From the IMG/VR virus record IMGVR_UViG_3300031576_000036, positions 1 through 64,000 of that record: 64,000 nucleotides of DNA; one strand, given 5' to 3'. Origin of the DNA: a virus. The notes below the pieces were generated by a model. It worked only from the letters and a program-made list of their open reading frames with translations. It ran no database searches and had not been told where the DNA came from. Shown one piece after another: positions 58,513 through 64,000 of this stretch. Made by a program: the position numbers and the translations under genes. Numbering within the stretch: the stretch's first letter is position 1; the number at the start of each line of letters is the position of its first letter.

Positions 58513-58644
58513 TTATTTGTCCTTACCTTTGCGATTGCGGCTGTGACTGCGGATGAATATGTAGAATAAAGCCATCGCACCCAGGAATGGAATCACCCAA
58601 CTTAGGATTTCCCACAATATCTGCTCGACTGGCTCCTCGCGCAT
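58513..58644 (-). CDS. Small membrane protein (43 aa)
   Basis: AAAGGAG lies 7 bases before ATG 58644, a better start than the longer frame to 58713. One membrane span (EILSWVIPFLGAMALFYIFI) and a basic C-terminus (SHSRNRKGKDK). Holin or virion-membrane roles are possible; unknown. Confidence 0.6.
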   Translation of the reverse strand: MREEPVEQILWEILSWVIPFLGAMALFYIFIRSHSRNRKGKDK

Positions 58645-58646
58645 CA

Positions 58647-59192
58647 CTAGCTCCTTTTTTGGTCGTAGTTGAGCACGTAGAGATTCACCCCTGGGTCTAC
58701 GCGCTTGTCCCAAGACATTTTGCGAGTGTCGTTGCGCCGCATTGCTTCCCTGGCAAACGCTTTTCCTTTTTCTGACATCTGTTCCATCGCGGATCGCAAC
58801 TCTCGCCGATTCTCGCGCACGGTTTGCTCGAATTGTTGTTGCTCGCGCTCAACGAACTCTTGGCGCTTTCGGCATTCAGCCTGGGTGAGACGCTTTTCGA
58901 GCGAGCGCATTTCGTTGAGCGTGGAGGCTTCTTTGCGCTCGTAGCCTTGGGGCGCGGAGTCGCTATCGCTTCCCGCAGGGATAATATGGCCGCGAGCGTT
59001 CTCGAAGTAAACCGTTCCTGATAGCTGTTGATTCTGGACGCGCGCGTTCATCCATCTTGGCAAAAGCGTGAGTTCGGCTTTGCAGCCTTTACGCTCACAA
59101 GGACAGGAAATGACTTCCGCGAACTCCGCCAACGGTCGCTGAACTTCGTGGATTTGATCGCATTTGTTTCCGCTGTACGTATAAGTTGGCAT
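58647..59192 (-). CDS. FmdB-like zinc-ribbon protein with coiled coil
   Basis: 181 residues; AAGGAAAAGCTAGAT before the ATG. N-terminus MPTYTYSGNKCDQIHEVQRP then CPCERKGC resembles FmdB-type regulatory zinc ribbons (MPTYxYxC). The rest is a long charged coiled coil (QEFVEREQQQFEQTVRENRR). Located between terminase and portal; in packaging or head assembly by context. Confidence 0.65.
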   Translation of the reverse strand: MPTYTYSGNKCDQIHEVQRPLAEFAEVISCPCERKGCKAELTLLPRWMNARVQNQQLSGTVYFENARGHIIPAGSDSDSAPQGYERKEASTLNEMRSLEKRLTQAECRKRQEFVEREQQQFEQTVRENRRELRSAMEQMSEKGKAFAREAMRRNDTRKMSWDKRVDPGVNLYVLNYDQKRS

Positions 59193-59194
59193 AT

Positions 59195-59272
59195 CTAGCT
59201 TTTCCTTGAGGCTGCGTAAATCATCATTCCTACGAATATCAATGTAGCGATAAATGCTCCAAGCAGTACCAT
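59195..59272 (-). CDS. 25-residue membrane peptide
   Basis: ATG 59272 lies 4 bases after the large terminase stop; TAG at 59195, 2 bases before the next start. Encodes MVLLGAFIATLIFVGMMIYA plus AASRKS-type basic end: one transmembrane helix. The exact fit between two genes supports it; probably translationally coupled. Confidence 0.55.
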   Translation of the reverse strand: MVLLGAFIATLIFVGMMIYAASRKS

Positions 59273-59276
59273 AACT

Positions 59277-61469
59277 TTAAATGTAAGTAGGACGCATCAC
59301 GCCCGCTCGTTCCTCTTCCAGTTTCGTAAAGTCCTTCGGATCGAACCGAGTCAGCCCTGGATAACCCTCTTTGAACGTAGCAAACTTAACCAACTTCTCT
59401 TGTTCCTCTTGCATCGAGCGCCATTGTGGGGTTTCGCCGCGATAAATGTCAAGCTCGTGCAGCGTTACGAGTCCTATTCCGAGCGAGAACAGATCGTCGT
59501 CGTGAGCGGACTTGTCGTGTTCGAGTCGGATGTTGCGGGAGTTGTCGGATTCGTGAACGACGAAATCCCGCATTTCGTCTATCGTCCACGGAGAGTTGAG
59601 TTCGACGAACATTCCCTTCAAGAGCTTAAAGAGCCAGGAAGTCAGCAAGGGTCGAGTGCCGTGGCCACTCCCGGTTCCTGTCGTCTTCCAGCCTAGGTTG
59701 CCTATTTTGTTCCCGCTGAGATCGCGTTTGTCCGCCGTACGACGCATATAAAACCGCGTCCAACCTCGTTTGCGAACTTCGAGTAGGCAAGCGCCGCCAT
59801 CGCTGGCGGTTTCAGGAGAGAACATCGGATAGGCCATTCCATTTTTGTAGGAGTTCCAAGTTGAGTAATAGTGGAGGAGCATTAGCGCAAAAGGCCACAT
59901 CTCCAGCCCCCCAAGTTGGTCGGAGGCGAACGAAGCGACTTGGGAAGCGGCTTCCCCAAAGTCCCCTTTGCGGATCACTTGGAGCGAGGAGCGATCCCTT
60001 CCGATTCCTTCTGAAGCGTCTAGGCTAACCGCGTATTCTTTGTCTTCCCTCGGATATTCCCACACCCAAAGCGTGTTGAGATGAGAGTGAACACTGGAGT
60101 AGCCGGGGAATTTAATCGGGGTCCAAAGCCAATCCACTTCATCCCTACCTCCCATCCATTTGACGTGAATACTCGGAGCGTCTTCTAGCTTCTCCTGCGC
60201 TTCCGCTCCGAGCCACGACGGGACTTCTGTGCCGGAGAGCTTAAACACGCCTACGGGCTGCTTCAAGCGACTCTCATACTTTTGAATGAGTTGAATGGAG
60301 AACACAGATTTCGACCGCGACTGAAAACAACTCAAATCGTCGCTGGCGTATTCCGCCAAAAAGTCTCCCAACTTATCCTTCCGCTCCGCAAAGTCGTAGG
60401 AATACTCATACCACCACTGCGTTGCCAATGGCATCTCCCAATCCCTACCCATCGCTTGCGCTAAGAAAGGATCAGACCGCACATACTCCTTCGCTTTCCG
60501 CGCGTGCTCTACAACGTAGTCCTTGGGCTTCCAGTCTTGAGGAATAGGAATCGCCGCCAGCCAACCATCAGTCGGATACAGGTTGTCAGAGATATAGTAG
60601 GGAAGGAAAAGCGGGCGCATTACCGATAATCCTTGTGGCCAGAGTTCTTTGTTCTCTTCCCATTTTGTATGCCAGTAATCGTGTCGGCCTCCAGCGGTAG
60701 ATTCCATCACACCAAAATGCAATGAGGTTGGATGCCACGCGCCGAACAGCGATGCGTCTACGATCAGTTCTGGTTTGTCGAAATTTGGAATCTCACTTAG
60801 GTGGAATAATTTTACCGTGTCGCCTCTCGAAATCCCCGTTCCCTGTGTGCCGTGCTGAATTGAGATGTAGGAGTTGCGGGAGTCACAGCGCAAGAAAATT
60901 TCGCCTGATTGATACTCTTTTACGTCCGGTGGAATGAGCCACCAAGGTTGCTTAGGCAAAGAGCGCGAGATCATCTCTGAGAGTAGCCACGATTTATCAG
61001 GATCACTACTGCCTATAACAGCGGCGCTATCAGGCACGAATAGCATTCGGTGCATTATCTTGCTAGTAGTGTCGGTCGTGCCTCCTCCCTGTCTGGCTTT
61101 AAGCAACTGCACCACAACAGGCTTTCCTTGCTCCTCCAATTCCGCTTGGGCGAGCGTCAACACCTGTTGGTATTTGTTTTGCTTGAAAGGCACGAGCGCC
61201 AGCGTCTCAGCGTGCCGCACGTAGTGGTAATTCTCGGCCCAATGCAAGTAATCCAGTCCGCACAACAACCTTTCGTTCGAGATGAACTGTTGTTCGTCTT
61301 TCGTGAGCGGACGTTGAAGTTCCACGACTCGTCGTTTGTCGTCGCGGATAGCTAAGGACTCAAGGTGGGAGATGCAAGCCTGAATGTAGGCAGGGGTGTA
61401 ATAGATCAGCGATTTACCATCGCTTTCTAACTGGGCTATTCGGTTGGCAACAACTTTTCTCGAATACAT
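59277..61469 (-). CDS. terL: Terminase large subunit
   Basis: 730 residues, longer than the usual 450-650. ATPase: Walker A-like KARQGGGTT at about 124-132, Walker B VKLFHLSEIPNF with the catalytic Glu, then the coupling region. Nuclease domain begins at EYAVSLDASEGIGRDRSSLQ (first metal-binding Asp) and ends with HDDDLFSLGIGL (third acidic site). It powers DNA packaging through the portal. GGAAGAAG precedes the ATG, which overlaps the small subunit gene by 34 bases. Confidence 0.9.
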   Translation of the reverse strand: MYSRKVVANRIAQLESDGKSLIYYTPAYIQACISHLESLAIRDDKRRVVELQRPLTKDEQQFISNERLLCGLDYLHWAENYHYVRHAETLALVPFKQNKYQQVLTLAQAELEEQGKPVVVQLLKARQGGGTTDTTSKIMHRMLFVPDSAAVIGSSDPDKSWLLSEMISRSLPKQPWWLIPPDVKEYQSGEIFLRCDSRNSYISIQHGTQGTGISRGDTVKLFHLSEIPNFDKPELIVDASLFGAWHPTSLHFGVMESTAGGRHDYWHTKWEENKELWPQGLSVMRPLFLPYYISDNLYPTDGWLAAIPIPQDWKPKDYVVEHARKAKEYVRSDPFLAQAMGRDWEMPLATQWWYEYSYDFAERKDKLGDFLAEYASDDLSCFQSRSKSVFSIQLIQKYESRLKQPVGVFKLSGTEVPSWLGAEAQEKLEDAPSIHVKWMGGRDEVDWLWTPIKFPGYSSVHSHLNTLWVWEYPREDKEYAVSLDASEGIGRDRSSLQVIRKGDFGEAASQVASFASDQLGGLEMWPFALMLLHYYSTWNSYKNGMAYPMFSPETASDGGACLLEVRKRGWTRFYMRRTADKRDLSGNKIGNLGWKTTGTGSGHGTRPLLTSWLFKLLKGMFVELNSPWTIDEMRDFVVHESDNSRNIRLEHDKSAHDDDLFSLGIGLVTLHELDIYRGETPQWRSMQEEQEKLVKFATFKEGYPGLTRFDPKDFTKLEEERAGVMRPTYI

Positions 61470-62194
61470 TCTTCTTCCACGATCTCGGCTTCTATCACGG
61501 GGGCTTCCGGCAACGCTTTTACCTCTCTCCCATTCAACGCCTTTGTGAGCACCTTATCCGTCTCTTCCCACTGTGGCAACCCCATCGCAAGGTTATTGGT
61601 GACGTTCTGTTGGTTGACGTTCACAACCGTCCCAGGGCCTTCTTGGATCAACCCTCCTGCCTTCATCAGCAGTTGTCGGTCGTTGAAGCCGTGGCGTTCG
61701 CCTTCGACGGCTTGGCGAATGGAAGCGTCCACGACGGAGTTCATCTGCAATTGCAACCGGATTTTCGCGGCTTCGAGTCCATACCAATAGATAGCTTTAC
61801 AAAGGTCCCCTACGAAGTCCTCGTAGGGAAGTTTGGCCAGGTCGCAAGCCTGTTCCAACGAGGGTTCTCGGAATTCCTCGGTAGGAAATAGTTGTTGCTG
61901 ATGCAAATCCTCCCACGCAAGGGCGAACTTGCGCAGCGAGTCGTATCTGTGCGCGCCCATCCGCGCGAGCAATATAATCGCTTCGATCCCGGAGCGCCCT
62001 TGGACGATAAGGCCGTCGAAGAGAGGAAAGAGGTGTTCGCTGAGGGGGACGTGGGTGATGGGCAATGGGGGTTGGTCAGACTTTGGGATGTTTTTAACAA
62101 TAGTCGCTGCGGAAGCGCCTTCCCCATTCGTAACCGGAATATGAATTTCGTATTCCCCAAGTTGCAATTTAGTCCCGAATTTCTTTCTCGGCAT
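61436..62194 (-). CDS. Putative terminase small subunit
   Basis: 252 residues directly upstream of, and overlapping, the large subunit. Helical N-terminal part (EAIILLARMGAHRYDSLRKF), a central helical region and a VNVNQQNVTNN segment near the end, a feature I recall from terminase small subunit-like proteins. It would recognise DNA for packaging. Call rests on position and general shape. Confidence 0.65.
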   Translation of the reverse strand: MPRKKFGTKLQLGEYEIHIPVTNGEGASAATIVKNIPKSDQPPLPITHVPLSEHLFPLFDGLIVQGRSGIEAIILLARMGAHRYDSLRKFALAWEDLHQQQLFPTEEFREPSLEQACDLAKLPYEDFVGDLCKAIYWYGLEAAKIRLQLQMNSVVDASIRQAVEGERHGFNDRQLLMKAGGLIQEGPGTVVNVNQQNVTNNLAMGLPQWEETDKVLTKALNGREVKALPEAPVIEAEIVEEECIREKLLPTE

Positions 62195-62197
62195 CCC

Positions 62198-62779
62198 TTA
62201 CAACCTCCCCCACTGCTTCGCCATTGCGTTCGCAATCCCCTGATAGGTACGACTGCGATTTTTCCATCTCTCCTGCGACGGCGGCTCCAAGTGAACCCTT
62301 GCGACTCTCCCGGACACTATTTTGCTCGGTTTCAACTCAGGAAGCCCTTTCAACCACAAACAAGTCGCCTTTGTTTCTCCGTGCCCGAATTGCCACGGCT
62401 GGATTATTTGGCTATATGTTTGTTTAATCAACGTGCGCGCGTGGCTGTGCATTATGGGATTTTCAATGGCAATCAGCGGAATGGGCGCAGCCAGCAACTC
62501 CACGAAAAACTGCGCTGCCTTGTGCATTGCGCGCCATCGAGCTTTCCCATTTACCTTATCGTAAAGATGCCGTACCCCAGAGTTGCACAGATAAGTACAA
62601 GGCGGATGCGCAGTCAGCAGGTCCCATTTTCCCGGTCGAATAATATGAAACACGTCTCCCATTATGTGATTACCCGGAATCTCTGAGGGCAGTAGATCGC
62701 AACTCCAGGCATCGTGTCCTAGGCGCGCGAAGGCTTCTCGAACAATCCCGCTAAACTCGCAAGCTACCAATACTCTCAT
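62198..62779 (-). CDS. C5-cytosine methyltransferase-like protein
   Basis: 193 residues from ATG 62779 (AAGGTAAAAGA upstream). Motif I-like VACEFSGIVREAFARLGHDA with SCDLLPSE, motif IV HPPCTYLCNSG containing the catalytic-type PPC, and motif VI-like AIENPIMHS. This is the compact phage relative of DNA cytosine methylases; the target recognition domain seems absent, so sequence specificity or even activity is uncertain. It could modify phage DNA against restriction or a base precursor. Confidence 0.7.
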   Translation of the reverse strand: MRVLVACEFSGIVREAFARLGHDAWSCDLLPSEIPGNHIMGDVFHIIRPGKWDLLTAHPPCTYLCNSGVRHLYDKVNGKARWRAMHKAAQFFVELLAAPIPLIAIENPIMHSHARTLIKQTYSQIIQPWQFGHGETKATCLWLKGLPELKPSKIVSGRVARVHLEPPSQERWKNRSRTYQGIANAMAKQWGRL

Positions 62780-62883
62780 TCTTTTACCTTCACCGTTGAT
62801 TGCTGCCTTCCCTCCCGCTTCGCCCACACTCTTCGTCCTCGCCTAGTCGCCGCCGTGAGTCCCTGGGGTCGGCGCTTATACAT
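62776..62883 (-). CDS. Possible small basic peptide (35 aa)
   Basis: ATG 62883 to TGA 62776, ending in an ATGA overlap with the methyltransferase gene. Rich in R and K (YKRRPQGLTAATRRGRRVWA). The G-run next to the ATG is a poor ribosome binding site. The overlap style supports it; could be spurious. Confidence 0.35.
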   Translation of the reverse strand: MYKRRPQGLTAATRRGRRVWAKREGRQQSTVKVKE

Positions 62884-62893
62884 CCCTTTACGT

Positions 62894-63241
62894 CTAGTCG
62901 TTACCGTGGAGATTTTTGAGTTGTTTGCCATCGTCGTATCGTAGCCCCTCCATCATTTTCTCGACTTCCTCTGGTCCATAAATTTCCAAGAGTTCCAGCA
63001 ATGTGGCTTCAGTCTCATCCCCTGCCGCGCGCTTCCAGTCTTCGTCCTGACGCTTCTCAGGGTTGAAGTGGATGACGGCATCTGTGCCCAATGGCGCTCT
63101 CCGGTCGAACTTCTCAAGTTTGCTGCCTTCTTCCTGCGCGCGTCTAAGCAAATCAAGCTCTCCAACCAAATGCCGGTTGATTATGGTGTTGATGCCAATC
63201 CGAATCGCTCGTAGCTCCAAGAGAATGTCTTTGAGAATCAT
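62894..63241 (-). CDS. Helical protein of unknown function
   Basis: 115 residues. Entirely helical and charged (ILLELRAIRIGINTIINRHL, ATLLELLEIYGPEEVEKMME). No motif. Located between the putative anti-CBASS gene and the methyltransferase, in what looks like a defence-related or regulatory front of the late arm. Confidence 0.62.
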   Translation of the reverse strand: MILKDILLELRAIRIGINTIINRHLVGELDLLRRAQEEGSKLEKFDRRAPLGTDAVIHFNPEKRQDEDWKRAAGDETEATLLELLEIYGPEEVEKMMEGLRYDDGKQLKNLHGND

Positions 63242-63251
63242 AGCAGGTACG

Positions 63252-63464
63252 CTACCCCTTGTATAACTTCGCCCTCACCGCCGCATCCTTAGCTTCAAGC
63301 AACTTCCTGAGCGCAACTGTTCGCTCCGGGTTCCTTGGCAGTTCCGCAACGAGCTTCTTCGCCAACTCTCCAAATGGCTTGCTTACTTCCTGCAAGTCCG
63401 AGGGAAGATGATCGTAGGCGAAAAATTGTTGAATAGGTTCATATTTGATTTCTTCGTCAGCCAT
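63252..63464 (-). CDS. Putative Acb2-like cyclic-nucleotide sponge
   Basis: 70 residues, starting in a TAATG overlap. Pattern FFAYDHLPSDLQEVSKPFGE, LAKKLVAELP, then PERTVALRKLLEAKDAAVRA follows the layout of small all-helical Acb2 anti-CBASS proteins (F-x-Y-x-H, basic-x-x-A-L, and a final A-rich helix) that sequester cyclic oligonucleotides. Length agrees. Assignment from remembered family pattern, not a search. Confidence 0.45.
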   Translation of the reverse strand: MADEEIKYEPIQQFFAYDHLPSDLQEVSKPFGELAKKLVAELPRNPERTVALRKLLEAKDAAVRAKLYKG

Positions 63465-64000
63465 TACTTCTGTTCTCCTTTGTTTGCAAACTGTTTCTGA
63501 ACCGCCCCCTTCTGCGCTCCCGTAGCCACTTTCGGCTTATCGTGCAATAACGCTTCTCCCTTCGACCCTGTGTGCGCGATTCTCGTCGGCGTCGGCACTG
63601 GAAGATCGTTCATTATTCGTATTGCGTCCGGGGGGATTTCGTCGCAATTGAACTTTTCACCAAATCCGCAGTCCCGCTCTAAGGCTGCGTTGGTGATTAG
63701 AAAGGCTATCTCCCCGGAAATTCCTCTGCCTTCTTCTTGGGGAAACTGCGCAATACTGAAAGCAAACGTCACATTGCAAATATCCATTCCTCCACTCTCG
63801 CCTCCCCCACGTAACGAAAGCCTCCACGTCACGTCCGCCTTCGGAAATCCCACTACGTCGCTGCATAAGCTGGCGTGTTTGGAGAGTTCGTTGTCTATGG
63901 TTTTGGCGATGTGGACTTGGGCGCTTTCGGCGATCTCGGCCTCCGCTAACGCGCGCTTTACTTTAATCCCTAGCAGTTCTCGGAGTTCGTTCCCGTTGAG
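63464..64000 (-). CDS. Partial gene, N-terminus beyond the window
   Basis: The frame is open from the stop at 63464 to the window end; the GTG at 63853 is internal, because convincing coding sequence (LRELLGIKVKRALAEAEIAE, VHIAKTIDNELSKHASLC) continues upstream. At least 178 residues. The visible part is mixed, with an NVTFAFSIAQFPQEEG segment and a basic end. Function unknown. It shows that the late arm and the phage genome extend past 64000. Confidence 0.7.
   Translation of the reverse strand, partial: LNGNELRELLGIKVKRALAEAEIAESAQVHIAKTIDNELSKHASLCSDVVGFPKADVTWRLSLRGGGESGGMDICNVTFAFSIAQFPQEEGRGISGEIAFLITNAALERDCGFGEKFNCDEIPPDAIRIMNDLPVPTPTRIAHTGSKGEALLHDKPKVATGAQKGAVQKQFANKGEQK

Larger units (their letters stand above)
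273..59955. repeat. Dispersed 13-bp interrupted palindrome GGAAGYNRCTTCC (34 copies)
   Basis: Exact copies begin at 273, 375, 693, 2236, 4707, 5697, 9409, 10494, 12286, 14341, 15213, 17658, 19516, 19608, 20351, 22853, 24296, 26508, 28896, 31921, 33288, 34740, 35863, 38576, 39719, 40508, 43807, 48341, 50051, 51794, 54326, 55070, 57888 and 59943. One-mismatch copies begin at 3893, 13088, 16272, 22569, 25848, 30326, 51863, 52987, 55482, 59106 and 62111. The three central bases are always pyrimidine-any-purine in the exact copies. Inside genes the site falls in all three phases, giving peptides such as EAAS, GSHF or KRLP, so selection acts on DNA rather than protein. The count was made by eye and may miss a few copies. 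Role unknown; see findings. Confidence 0.93.

Noticed and set aside
61892-62686. Open frame of 264 residues on the + strand
   Set aside because: Antisense to terminase small subunit and methyltransferase-like genes; no start signal.
1-64000. Lysogeny module, integrase, att sites
   Set aside because: No integrase, excisionase or CI-like repressor pattern and no attachment-site-like duplication was recognised in the window.

Overview
The window is a 64 kb piece of a tailed double-stranded DNA phage genome (Caudoviricetes) with a podovirus-like virion gene set. It contains a large and a small terminase subunit, a portal, a scaffold, a major capsid protein, adaptor-type tail proteins, very large internal virion proteins and a tailspike/fibre block. 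There is no tape measure, sheath or tail tube. Several products (a beta-barrel with a C-terminal Phe, a lipoprotein, many Sec-type signal peptides) point to a diderm (Gram-negative) host; the host genus cannot be read from the sequence. The right end cuts through an open gene, so the genome continues past 64000.

Layout. 1-763 is a gene-free leader with A-rich tracts, a four-times repeated TGTGGCCG-type motif, short direct repeats and a phage-promoter-like sequence. 764-23479 (+ strand) is the early/replication arm: many small genes with a shared start context (AAAGCTATG), a ParB-like protein, a formylglycine-generating-enzyme-fold (SUMF1) protein, an AAA+ ATPase, a Cas4/RecB-like nuclease, a Sak4-like ATPase, a Pif1/RecD-like helicase, a MazG-like protein, and a family A DNA polymerase fused to a uracil-DNA-glycosylase-like domain and interrupted by an intein. 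The arm ends in a rho-independent terminator at 23499-23535. 23763-64000 (- strand) is the late arm, transcribed leftwards: a putative anti-CBASS sponge, cytosine methyltransferase-like protein, terminases, portal, scaffold, capsid, adaptors, a 1884-residue tailspike-like protein, a membrane/lysis-like cassette, and internal virion proteins of up to 1922 residues.

Most unusual features. (1) A 13-bp interrupted palindrome, GGAAG-YNR-CTTCC, occurs 34 times by hand count across the whole window, in coding and non-coding DNA and in all three reading phases; about 0.015 would be expected by chance. It looks like a genome-wide DNA site, and the ParB-like protein at 5107-6138 is a natural but untested candidate reader. 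(2) The intein in the polymerase active site carries an HNH homing endonuclease gene in a shifted reading frame with its own ribosome binding site, overlapping the splicing blocks. (3) Two gene-free stretches behind good sigma70 promoters (9203-9690 and 17691-17970) hold long nested or mutually exclusive inverted repeats and look like structured non-coding RNAs; a third (13927-14050) has tRNA-like ends. (4) A holin-like segment is fused to an outer-membrane-barrel-like domain, and several tail-type proteins carry Sec signal peptides.

Four HNH endonuclease genes (one inside the intein, three among virion genes) show heavy homing-element invasion. No integrase, RNA polymerase, reverse transcriptase, recognisable endolysin, CRISPR array or canonical tRNA was seen. 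Functions are assigned from visible motifs and gene order only; no database search was possible.
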